Shown here piece after piece: positions 9,649 to 18,268 of a stretch of DNA of 64,000 bases. The notes beneath the pieces were generated by a model. That model was not told the DNA's origin. It worked only from the letters and a program-made list of their open reading frames with translations, and did not search any database. Every line of letters begins with the position of its first letter. Position 1 is the first letter of the stretch. Position numbers and translations under genes: made by a program. This DNA comes from Bacteroides fragilis NCTC 9343. Lineage in GTDB: Bacteria > Bacteroidota > Bacteroidia > Bacteroidales > Bacteroidaceae. The stretch is taken from the NCBI RefSeq assembly GCF_000025985.1, contig NC_003228.3, positions 2,604,001 through 2,668,000 of the forward strand, given 5' to 3'.

Positions 9649-10911
9649 ATGATCAGAAAGTTTTTTATTCTCTTTTTTCTTGGCTTTTTCGGATTTGCCG
9701 AAGCCCAACAGCCGTCCGTCGGCTTGACTCTGAAGGAGGCAGAGCAACGTTTCCTGAAATGTAATTTATCCCTATTGGCCGAGCGCTACAATGTAGACAT
9801 CGCACAAGCCAGGTTGCTTCAGGCCGGACTGTTCGATAATCCGGTAATTTCATTCGAACAAAATGTGTATAACCGATTGAATGGAAAGTACTTTGACTTC
9901 GGCAAAAAAGGCGAGTCGGTAGTCGAAATAGAGCAGGTGATACGCCTTGCCGGACAACGGAATAAGCAGATACGGTTGGAAAAGATAAACAAGGAAATTG
10001 CCGGTTATCAGTTCGAAGAAGTGATGAAGACTTTACGCCAGGAACTTGGCGAGGCATTTACAGAAGTTTTCTATCTCTCAAAGTCATTGTCTGTTTATGA
10101 TAAAGAAATCAATTCGCTGGAGCATTTGCTGACAGGTATAAAAGAGCAGCATGCAAAGGGAAATATCTCTTTAATGGAAATGGCGAGACTCGAGTCTATG
10201 CTGCTTTCTCTGAAGAAAGACAAGAACGAATGCGAAAGCAACTATTTGTCCCGGAGAGGAGAATTGAATCTGTTACTGAATCTGCCTGCCGACTTTCGGA
10301 CAGAGCCTGTAATAGATGAAGGAGATCTTCGACAATTAAACATGGACCGGTTGTCTTATGCCGATTTACAAGAGAGGGTACACGGGAGACCTGACCAGAA
10401 GTTGGCACGCAGCTGTGTCACTGCTTCGCAAGCCGATCTGAAATTGCAGAAGGCGTTGGCTTTTCCGGAATTCGCAGTAAAAGGTAGTTATGATCGCCAA
10501 GGTAATTTTATTAATAACTACTTTGCAATCGGATTCAGTATGTCGGTACCTATCTTTAACCGTAACCAGGGGAATATTAAAATGGCCCGTTTCAATCTTC
10601 TGAAGGCGGATCGGGAGCAAGAGTATTCCCGAAATAAAGCCGAGGCCGAACTATACGCAGCTTATACTGCTTTAGAGAAAGCATGTCAGTTGTATCAGTC
10701 GACTGATATGGGACTGGAACAGAATTTTGAGAAACTGATAGCCGGAGCCAACGAGAACTTTATCAAACGTAACATCAGTCTTTTAGAATTCATCGACTTT
10801 TATGATAGCTACAAAGAGACTTGCATCCGGCTTTACGAAATCAAGAAAAACGTACTGCTCGGTATAGAGAACCTGAATGCGGTGGCCGGACAACCTATTT
10901 TTAACTACTAA
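9649..10911 (+). CDS. TolC-family outer-membrane factor (CzcC-like)
   Basis: A 420-residue outer-membrane channel protein with a signal peptide ending near AEAQ. It has long alternating helices and the repeated layout of TolC/CzcC proteins, with two halves each carrying LKxAE/ALxxA-type helices. SMSVPIFNRNQGNIKMAR in the second half is the typical beta-strand-to-helix junction. It starts the operon, 13 bases before the adaptor gene, and should dock on the RND pump to export metal ions. Assignment to the heavy-metal class comes from the neighbouring pump. Confidence 0.88.
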   Translation: MIRKFFILFFLGFFGFAEAQQPSVGLTLKEAEQRFLKCNLSLLAERYNVDIAQARLLQAGLFDNPVISFEQNVYNRLNGKYFDFGKKGESVVEIEQVIRLAGQRNKQIRLEKINKEIAGYQFEEVMKTLRQELGEAFTEVFYLSKSLSVYDKEINSLEHLLTGIKEQHAKGNISLMEMARLESMLLSLKKDKNECESNYLSRRGELNLLLNLPADFRTEPVIDEGDLRQLNMDRLSYADLQERVHGRPDQKLARSCVTASQADLKLQKALAFPEFAVKGSYDRQGNFINNYFAIGFSMSVPIFNRNQGNIKMARFNLLKADREQEYSRNKAEAELYAAYTALEKACQLYQSTDMGLEQNFEKLIAGANENFIKRNISLLEFIDFYDSYKETCIRLYEIKKNVLLGIENLNAVAGQPIFNY

Positions 10912-10924
10912 ATCCATATAATTT

Positions 10925-12016
10925 ATGAATTGGACAAAATACCTTCCATGCCTATTGATTTTGGGTATGGGGAGTGGTTGCTCATCAGAAGTGAAGCACC
11001 CCGGAGAAAATCAAGATCTGTGTCTGACAGACAGTTTACTGAAAATAGTTTCCGTCGATACGGTGCATCTGCATGATGTGGCAGATGAATTGACTTTGAA
11101 CGGACGTGTTACTTTTAATCAGGAACAGGTGGCACACGTCTATCCGATGTTTGGCGGAACAGTGACGGAGCTTCGCGCTGAAGTTGGGGATTATGTGAGA
11201 AAAGGAGACATACTTGCCATATTGCGTAGCGGTGAAGTGGCCGATTACGAAAGACAGATGAAAGAGGCGGAGCAGCAGGTGATTATTGCCCGCAGAAATG
11301 TAAATGCTACCCGGGATATGTTCGATTCCGGGTTGGCATCCGATAAAGATGTATTGCAGGCACGTCAGGAATTGATCAATGCTGAAGCGGAAGAGAATCG
11401 CATCAAAGAAATTTTTTCCATAAATAACTTTAGCGGCCGGTCATTCTATGAAGTCAAATCTCCCGTTAGCGGTTTTATTGTGGAAAAGAGTGTGAGCAGA
11501 AATATGCAGCTTCGTCCCGATCAGGGTGAGGAGATATTTACTGTCTCCGGTCTGGAGCATGTATGGGTGATGGCAGATGTTTATGAAAGCGACATCAGTA
11601 AAGTAGCAGAAGGAGCATCGGTACATATCACTACGCTGGCATATCCGGGTAAGGTGTTCTCCGGAAATATAGATAAAGTATACCACATGTTGAATACTGA
11701 AAGTAAGACAATGAACGTACGGGTAAAGCTGTGTAACGAAGACTATCTGCTGAAGCCGGGTATGTTCACCACGGTCAATGTTGAGTGCAAATCTTCCGGG
11801 AAACAGATGCCTCGGATCAATGCACATGCCTTGATATTTGAAGGAGGTAAGAATTACGTCGTAACCGTCACCCCCGACAACCGCCTGAAAGTGAAAGAAG
11901 TCGATGTATACAAACGGCAGAATCAGGAATGCTATGTCCGTTCCGGACTTTCCGAGGGTGACAGAGTGCTGAATCAGAATGTATTATTGGTCTACAATAG
12001 TTTAAATGCAGACTAA
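10925..12016 (+). CDS. RND efflux periplasmic adaptor lipoprotein (CzcB/CusB-like)
   Basis: A 363-residue membrane-fusion protein. Its N-terminus ends in a lipobox with Cys19 (GMGSGC), so it is lipid-anchored. A biotinyl-lipoyl-like domain carries EVGDYVRKGDILAIL, followed by a helical hairpin (about 95-150) and a beta-barrel domain with VWVMADVYESDISKV. It bridges the TolC-type channel and the CzcA-type pump encoded on either side. Family level is clear; metal specificity is not visible here. Confidence 0.9.
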   Translation: MNWTKYLPCLLILGMGSGCSSEVKHPGENQDLCLTDSLLKIVSVDTVHLHDVADELTLNGRVTFNQEQVAHVYPMFGGTVTELRAEVGDYVRKGDILAILRSGEVADYERQMKEAEQQVIIARRNVNATRDMFDSGLASDKDVLQARQELINAEAEENRIKEIFSINNFSGRSFYEVKSPVSGFIVEKSVSRNMQLRPDQGEEIFTVSGLEHVWVMADVYESDISKVAEGASVHITTLAYPGKVFSGNIDKVYHMLNTESKTMNVRVKLCNEDYLLKPGMFTTVNVECKSSGKQMPRINAHALIFEGGKNYVVTVTPDNRLKVKEVDVYKRQNQECYVRSGLSEGDRVLNQNVLLVYNSLNAD

Positions 12017-12031
12017 AAACGGAAGAATACT

Positions 12032-15000
12032 ATGCATAAGTTTATAGACAATATTGTGGCATTTTCGTTGAAAAATAAGTTCTTCATCTTTTTTTGTACG
12101 ACGATTGCCGTCATTGCCGGTGTGGTTTCGTTCAAGCATACACCGATAGATGCATTTCCCGATGTGACGAATACGAAAGTGACCATCATTACCCAATGGG
12201 CGGGACGCAGTGCGGAAGAGGTGGAGAAGTTCATTACGATTCCGGTGGAGATAGCCATGAACTCGGTACAGAAGAAGACGGACATCCGTTCGACAACCCT
12301 ATTCGGACTGTCGGTCATCAATGTGTTGTTTGAAGATCATGTGGATGATTTTGTTGCCCGTCAGCAGGTATACAATTTATTGAATGACGCAGATCTTCCG
12401 GATGGGGTGACTCCGGAAGTACAACCTCTTTACGGACCTACGGGTGAGATTTACCGTTATACTTTGCGAAGTGACAAACGGAGTGTACGCGAACTGAAAA
12501 CGATTCAGGATTGGGTGATCGACCGTAACTTGCGTGCCGTATCGGGAGTGGCGGATATTGTCAGTTTCGGCGGGGAAGTGAAGACTTTTGAAGTCAGTGT
12601 CAATCCGAATCAGTTAATCAATTATGGCATCACTTCGCTTGAACTTTATGATGCCATAGCGAAAAGCAATATCAATGTCGGGGGAGATGTGATTACCAAA
12701 AGTTCGCAGGCCTATGTTGTGAGAGGTATCGGATTGATTAATGACTTGGAAGAACTGCGGAACATTGTAGTAAAAAACATTAATGGGACTCCCATACTGG
12801 TGAAAAATCTGGCCGATGTACGCGAATCATGTTTACCCCGTTTGGGCCAGGTGGGGCGTATGGATGAAGATGATGTAGTGGAAGGCATTGTGGTGATGCG
12901 CAAAGGAGAGAATCCGGGAGAAGTCATATCCGGGTTGAAAGCGAAAATAGACGAACTGAATGAGAATATCCTGCCGTCGGATGTGGAGATCGTACCTTTC
13001 TATGACCGGGAAGATCTGGTGGATCTTGCAGTTCATACGGTGACACACAATTTGGTAGAGGGCATATTGCTGGTAACTTTCATTGTATTAATTTTTATGG
13101 CAGACTGGCGGACGACGGCAGTAGTTGCGGTCATTATACCGTTAGCCCTGTTATTTGCTTTTATCTGCTTGCACATAATGGGGATGTCTGCCAACCTGCT
13201 TTCAATGGGAGCTATTGATTTTGGGATCATTATAGACGGAGCGGTAGTGATGGTGGAGGGAATATTCGTTGCCCTCGACCGAAAAGCGAAAGAGGTGGGA
13301 ATGCCCGTATTCAACAGGATGTCAAAAATGGGCCTGATCCGAAGTACAGCCAAAGAAAAGGCCAAAGCTGTCTTTTTTTCTAAGCTGATTATCATTACAG
13401 CGCTGATTCCCATCTTTTCGTTTCAAAAAGTAGAAGGAAAAATGTTTTCTCCTTTGGCCTATACTCTGGGATTTGCTTTACTGGGAGCATTGATTTTCAC
13501 ATTGACGCTGGTTCCGGTCATGTCGTCTATTCTTTTGAAGAAGAATGTGCGTGAGAGAAGTAATTTTCTGGTGCACTTTATCAGAGAAAAGAGTGCGGCT
13601 TTGTTTGCGATCTTTCATGCCCATCGTAAATTGTCTATCGGATTGGCTTCTTTGGCAGGAGGAGTCGGTCTGTTTCTCTATTCGTTTCTGGGAATGGAAT
13701 TTTTGCCGCAGTTGAATGAAGGGGCTATTTATATTCGCGCTACCCTTCCGCAGAGCATTTCTTTGGATGAGTCAGTATCCCTTGCCAATAGAATGCGCAG
13801 AGAATTACTGGCATTTCCCGAGGTAAGACAGGTGCTTTCGCAAACCGGGCGTCCGAATGACGGAACCGATGCCACCGGTTTTTATAATGTGGAGTTTCAT
13901 GTCGATATTTTCCCGGAGAAGGAGTGGGAAAGCGGACTTAGCAAAGGACAACTGATTGAGAAAATGCAATCTGCCCTTGCTCTTTATCCCGGCACCGATT
14001 TTAATTTCTCGCAGCCGATCACTGACAATGTAGAGGAAGCGGCTTCGGGTGTAAAAGGATCTATTGCCGTTAAAGTTTTCGGCAAAGACTTATATGAAGC
14101 GGAGAAACTGGCTGTGCAGATCGACAAAGTATTGGGAACCGTACAAGGTATCGAGGATTTGGGAGTGATCCGCAACATTGGCCAGCCGGAACTTCGCATC
14201 GAGTTGAATGAAAAGCAACTGGCGCGTTACGGTGTGTCTAAAGAGAACGTGCAGTCTATTATCGAGATGGCTATAGGAGGTAAATCGGCCTCCCTGCTTT
14301 ATGAAGACGAGCGTAAATTCAATATCATGGTGCGTTACAATGAAGAGTTTCGCCGGAACGAAGAGCAAATAGGTAAGATTCTGGTACCCGCAATGGATGG
14401 TACGATGATACCGATCAAAGAGCTGGCGGATATCCGGACTATTACGGGACCTCTACTTATATTCCGTGACAGTCATGCCCGTTTTTGTGCCGTTAAGTTC
14501 TCCGTACGCGGACGTGCTATGGGGTCTGCTGTCGCCGAAGCACAAAAGAAAGTGGCGGCTTCGGTACATCTGCCGGACGGATATACGCTGAAATGGACCG
14601 GAGATTTTGAAAATCAGCAACGTGCCAGTAAGCGGCTTGCCCAGGTGGTTCCTGTCAGCATTGCCATTATTTTTGTCATTCTCTTCATCCTTTTTTCGAA
14701 TGCGAGAGATGCAGGCTTGGTGCTACTGAATGTGCCGTTTGCAGCTGCCGGGGGAATTATTGCTTTGTTGATTACCCATTTCAACTTTTCGATTTCTGCG
14801 GGGATCGGTTTCATTGCCCTGTTCGGTATCTGCATCCAGAATGGAGTGATTATGATCTCGGGCATTAAATCGAACGTACGTTCACACATACCTTTATCGG
14901 AAGCTGTAAAGAATACCGTCCGTTCGCGTGTTCGTCCGGTCGTGATGACGGCTGCTATGGCTGCCATCGGATTAATGCCGGCCGCCTTGAGTCATGGCAT

Positions 15001-15157
15001 CGGTTCTGAGTCGCAACGCCCGCTTGCCATTGTCATTATCGGGGGCGTATTGTGCGATACTTTCTTTACTCTATTCATTTTTCCGTTGATTGTAGAAGTT
15101 ATTTATGGTAAAACGTTGTATGATAAAGAGGGTAAATTGCGGCAAAGACGAGTGTAA
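12032..15157 (+). CDS. CzcA-type heavy-metal RND efflux pump
   Basis: A 1041-residue inner-membrane proton antiporter with the RND layout: helix 1 at the N-terminus, two large periplasmic loops and two blocks of membrane helices. The fourth-helix segment AIDFGIIIDGAVVMVEG keeps the Asp-x5-Asp-x6-Glu pattern of CzcA's proton relay. Monovalent-metal CusA pumps instead carry an A-type first position. This favours divalent ions such as Zn, Co, Ni or Cd (inference). It is last of the efflux trio and is followed within 34 bases by a two-component system. Confidence 0.9.
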   Translation: MHKFIDNIVAFSLKNKFFIFFCTTIAVIAGVVSFKHTPIDAFPDVTNTKVTIITQWAGRSAEEVEKFITIPVEIAMNSVQKKTDIRSTTLFGLSVINVLFEDHVDDFVARQQVYNLLNDADLPDGVTPEVQPLYGPTGEIYRYTLRSDKRSVRELKTIQDWVIDRNLRAVSGVADIVSFGGEVKTFEVSVNPNQLINYGITSLELYDAIAKSNINVGGDVITKSSQAYVVRGIGLINDLEELRNIVVKNINGTPILVKNLADVRESCLPRLGQVGRMDEDDVVEGIVVMRKGENPGEVISGLKAKIDELNENILPSDVEIVPFYDREDLVDLAVHTVTHNLVEGILLVTFIVLIFMADWRTTAVVAVIIPLALLFAFICLHIMGMSANLLSMGAIDFGIIIDGAVVMVEGIFVALDRKAKEVGMPVFNRMSKMGLIRSTAKEKAKAVFFSKLIIITALIPIFSFQKVEGKMFSPLAYTLGFALLGALIFTLTLVPVMSSILLKKNVRERSNFLVHFIREKSAALFAIFHAHRKLSIGLASLAGGVGLFLYSFLGMEFLPQLNEGAIYIRATLPQSISLDESVSLANRMRRELLAFPEVRQVLSQTGRPNDGTDATGFYNVEFHVDIFPEKEWESGLSKGQLIEKMQSALALYPGTDFNFSQPITDNVEEAASGVKGSIAVKVFGKDLYEAEKLAVQIDKVLGTVQGIEDLGVIRNIGQPELRIELNEKQLARYGVSKENVQSIIEMAIGGKSASLLYEDERKFNIMVRYNEEFRRNEEQIGKILVPAMDGTMIPIKELADIRTITGPLLIFRDSHARFCAVKFSVRGRAMGSAVAEAQKKVAASVHLPDGYTLKWTGDFENQQRASKRLAQVVPVSIAIIFVILFILFSNARDAGLVLLNVPFAAAGGIIALLITHFNFSISAGIGFIALFGICIQNGVIMISGIKSNVRSHIPLSEAVKNTVRSRVRPVVMTAAMAAIGLMPAALSHGIGSESQRPLAIVIIGGVLCDTFFTLFIFPLIVEVIYGKTLYDKEGKLRQRRV

Positions 15158-15161
15158 ACAG

Positions 15162-15169
15162 TATATTTG
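15162..15169 (+). promoter_or_regulatory. Probable independent promoter for the regulator pair
   Basis: TATATTTG, an exact -7 match, lies just after the pump gene stop. TTG at 15137-15139 may be its -33 element. It would let the regulator and kinase be made without the pump. Confidence 0.45.
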
Positions 15170-15191
15170 CCACTTTAAAAACTAAAGAAGG

Positions 15192-15866
15192 ATGGCTAAG
15201 ATATTATTGGTAGAAGATGAAGTGAATATAGCTTCGTTTATAGAACGGGGTTTGAAGGAGTTTGGACATTCTGTGTCGGTGGCTAATGACGGTGATGCCG
15301 GATGGGAACTCATCCGGCAAGAAGCATTCGACCTGTTGATCCTGGATATTATCATGCCTAAGATGAACGGTCTGGAGCTATGCCGGCTTTATCGGCAGCA
15401 ATACGGTTATCTCACCCCGGTTATAATGTTGACTGCATTGGGCACCACGGAGGATATCGTGAAAGGGCTCGATTCGGGGGCGGATGACTATTTGGTGAAA
15501 CCATTCAGCTTTCAGGAACTGGAGGCGCGCATCAAGGCCATCCTGCGCAGAGGGCGGGAAGACTCTGTCCAGCAGCTGGTATGTGATGATCTGGTGCTTA
15601 ACTGCAACACCCGCCGTGCCAGACGCAAGGAGGTGGAGATAGAACTCACTGTTAAGGAGTACCGCTTGCTGGAGTATTTCATGACCCATCAAGGCATGGT
15701 GCTTTCGCGCCTGACATTATTGAAAGATGTATGGGATAAGAATTTCGATACGAATACCAATGTGGTAGATGTTTATGTGAACTATCTTCGTGGTAAAATA
15801 GATAAGGAGCATGACAAGAAATTGATTCATACGGTGGTAGGTTCGGGATATATCATGTATGCTTAA
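15192..15866 (+). CDS. OmpR-family response regulator
   Basis: A 224-residue DNA-binding regulator. The receiver domain (1-120) shows the acidic pair VEDE near the N-terminus, the phosphoacceptor Asp in LLILDIIMP, and the conserved Lys in YLVKPFSF. The C-terminal winged helix carries ELTVKEYRLLEYF and ends HTVVGSGYIMYA. It lies 34 bases after the RND pump and 17 before its kinase, so metal-responsive control of the efflux operon is likely (inference from position). Confidence 0.93.
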   Translation: MAKILLVEDEVNIASFIERGLKEFGHSVSVANDGDAGWELIRQEAFDLLILDIIMPKMNGLELCRLYRQQYGYLTPVIMLTALGTTEDIVKGLDSGADDYLVKPFSFQELEARIKAILRRGREDSVQQLVCDDLVLNCNTRRARRKEVEIELTVKEYRLLEYFMTHQGMVLSRLTLLKDVWDKNFDTNTNVVDVYVNYLRGKIDKEHDKKLIHTVVGSGYIMYA

Positions 15867-15883
15867 CTTTAACAAGCCAGGCT

Positions 15884-17221
15884 ATGAAAATAGGACGTAA
15901 AATCGCACTCTTTTATACGTTGGTAACGGTACTGACCACCATGGCAGTTATCGGAGTGTTCTACCTGTTCAGTTCAAGGTATATCGATGGGTTGTACAGG
16001 TCATACCTTCGGGAAAAAGCTTTTCTGACCGCTCAGAAACACTGGGAGCGAGATGAAGTGGATGAGCAAAGCTATCAGACCATTCAACGGAAGTATGATG
16101 AGCTGCTGCCGGAGGCCAAAGAGATTTTGTTGGATATGGATAGTGATGCCGTGGTGCGTGATACGCTGAATAAATATCTTTCCGCCAGCCAGCAGAAGCA
16201 GCTTCTCGAGTCAAAAGAGATGTCATCGGTCTCTTTCGTATATCAGGATATGCTGGGAGCCGCACTATACTATCCCGATAATGAAGGCAATTTTATCGTA
16301 ATTATCATGTCGCATAACAGTTATGGGGTCAAGATACAAGAACACTTGCTGCTCTTATCCGCCTTTCTGGTATTATGCAGCTCGGTATTGATCTTTTTCA
16401 TCGGACAACTCTATTCTACGAGAATATTGATTCCCTTGCAGCACGTCCTGTTACAGTTGAAACAGATCCGCGGCAACAGTCTGAACCGCAGATTGAAGAC
16501 CACCGGCAATAAAGATGAACTGGACCATCTGATAGAAACCTTAAACAGTATGCTCGACCGTATCGATACGGCATTTAGAGCAGAAAAATCATTTGTCAGC
16601 CATGCTTCTCACGAACTGAATAATCCTATTACCGCCATTCAGGGTGAATGTGAAATAAGTCTCCTGAAAGAACGGAGTACCGATGAGTACATCGAAGCAC
16701 TCCGGCGGATAGCCGGGGAAAGTAAACGCCTGTCCAATCTGATCAGGCATCTGCTGTTTCTGTCGAGACAGGAAGAGGACATCCGGAAGAATAACGTAGA
16801 AGAGATTCGTCTGGCAGACCTGTTGGAAGAGGCTGGAGCTGCTAACCCGCGCATCCGGCTGCAATATCCGGAAGATGCCGCAAGGTACGCTGTGGTCAGT
16901 GCCAGCCCTTACTTGTTTAAAATAGCCTTGCAAAACGTGATAGACAATGCCTGCAAGTATTCGCAAGGCGAGGTGCTTATCAGGCTTTACAAGGAAGATG
17001 AGCGATGGGGGATAGCTGTCAAAGATTCCGGAATCGGCATCCCGGCGGATGAAATGGAACTTATCTTCCAGTCATTCTACCGGGGAAGTAATACGAGAGA
17101 ATACGTCGGTCAAGGGATCGGGTTAAGTCTTTCCATGAAAATCTTTTCTGTCTACAGGGGTAAGGTCAGCATTCGTTCCGAAGAAGGGAAGGGGACGGAA
17201 GTGAGAGTTGTCTTCGCATAA
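15884..17221 (+). CDS. Sensor histidine kinase
   Basis: A 445-residue membrane kinase. Membrane helices at about 10-31 and 152-173 flank a periplasmic sensor domain of some 120 residues. A HAMP linker follows, then the dimerisation domain with the phosphoacceptor His in SHASHELNNPITAI. The catalytic domain has NVIDNACKYS (N box), VKDSGIGIP (G1) and GQGIGLSLS (G2). It pairs with the regulator 17 bases upstream. The sensed ligand is unknown; metal is suggested by the adjacent pump. Confidence 0.93.
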   Translation: MKIGRKIALFYTLVTVLTTMAVIGVFYLFSSRYIDGLYRSYLREKAFLTAQKHWERDEVDEQSYQTIQRKYDELLPEAKEILLDMDSDAVVRDTLNKYLSASQQKQLLESKEMSSVSFVYQDMLGAALYYPDNEGNFIVIIMSHNSYGVKIQEHLLLLSAFLVLCSSVLIFFIGQLYSTRILIPLQHVLLQLKQIRGNSLNRRLKTTGNKDELDHLIETLNSMLDRIDTAFRAEKSFVSHASHELNNPITAIQGECEISLLKERSTDEYIEALRRIAGESKRLSNLIRHLLFLSRQEEDIRKNNVEEIRLADLLEEAGAANPRIRLQYPEDAARYAVVSASPYLFKIALQNVIDNACKYSQGEVLIRLYKEDERWGIAVKDSGIGIPADEMELIFQSFYRGSNTREYVGQGIGLSLSMKIFSVYRGKVSIRSEEGKGTEVRVVFA

Positions 17222-17404
17222 TATACGATTTACTTTTCCGGGGAAGTGCGGATACACACGTATGTATGTTTCCCATTAGTGTTAGTCCGTTAAAATATCA
17301 CAATAAGAAAATGTTTCTTGCAATTGCAGCATCAATAAGAGTCCATCTGTGTTTTTACATAGGTATTGTATTCTTAATGGAGTATTTTAAAAAATGCAAG
17401 AACT

Positions 17405-18079
17405 ATGTCACTGAGTAATCTGCTAATTATATTCTCTTCCTCTTTTATGGCTTTGTTTCCCGTGGTGAATCCTTTGGGAAACGGTTTTGTGGTGAATGGC
17501 TTTTTTACCGACCTGGATCCCAAGCAGCGGAAAACCGCCATCCGGAAACTGATTCTTAACTTTATAATAATCGGTGTGGGTACTTTGGTCATAGGCCACC
17601 TGTTTTTGTTAATGTTCGGACTGGCCATCCCTGTCATTCAGTTGGGCGGTGGGATACTTATCTGTAAAACGGCCATGGAGTTGCTCGGCGATTCTAACTC
17701 CCCGGATCAGGAAGAATCGAGCCGGAACATGGATAGCCTCAAATGGAAGAATATAGAACAGAAGATATTTTATCCCATCACGTTTCCCATCAGCATCGGT
17801 CCGGGCAGTATATCCGTTATATTTACTCTGATGGCTTCTGCCAGCGTCAAAGGTAAATTGTTGCAAACCGGAATCAATTATTTTGTGATCGCACTTGTTA
17901 TAGTTTGTATGGCAGCCATACTTTATATCTTTCTTTCCCAAGGGCAAAGAATTATTCAGAAACTCGGGCCGGTAGGGAATCAGATCATTAACAAGCTCGT
18001 TGCCTTTTTTACATTCTGCATCGGCATACAGATTTCCGTGACAGGTATATCTCAGATATTTCATTTGAGTATCTTATGA
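17405..18079 (+). CDS. MarC-family integral membrane protein
   Basis: A 224-residue protein with about six hydrophobic helices and the family blocks ALFPVVNPLGN near the N-terminus and FPISIGPGSISV in the middle. MarC/UPF0056 proteins are inner-membrane proteins of unsettled function; an early link to multiple antibiotic resistance was not upheld. The gene stands alone between the efflux regulators and the esterase. The upstream 183 bases show no clear promoter. Confidence 0.88.
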   Translation: MSLSNLLIIFSSSFMALFPVVNPLGNGFVVNGFFTDLDPKQRKTAIRKLILNFIIIGVGTLVIGHLFLLMFGLAIPVIQLGGGILICKTAMELLGDSNSPDQEESSRNMDSLKWKNIEQKIFYPITFPISIGPGSISVIFTLMASASVKGKLLQTGINYFVIALVIVCMAAILYIFLSQGQRIIQKLGPVGNQIINKLVAFFTFCIGIQISVTGISQIFHLSIL

Positions 18080-18268
18080 TTACAGCCGTTACAGAGCGGC
18101 TGCGGCAGCCGGCAATGATATTTACCCGTTTCTATCCGTTTGTCCGGATCAGTATGAGCAACATACGGTTCATGATGAAAACGAATATATACCATTGTCA
18201 GACTCTGGAAAAATGCAGTGGCACTTTAAGGGGGAGGAGGCATAATTATTAAGGATTGAGTCCTTTGT

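Noticed and set aside
18084..18101. agccg/cggct hairpin after the MarC gene as a terminator
   Set aside because: Only a 5-bp stem without a T-run; too weak to list.
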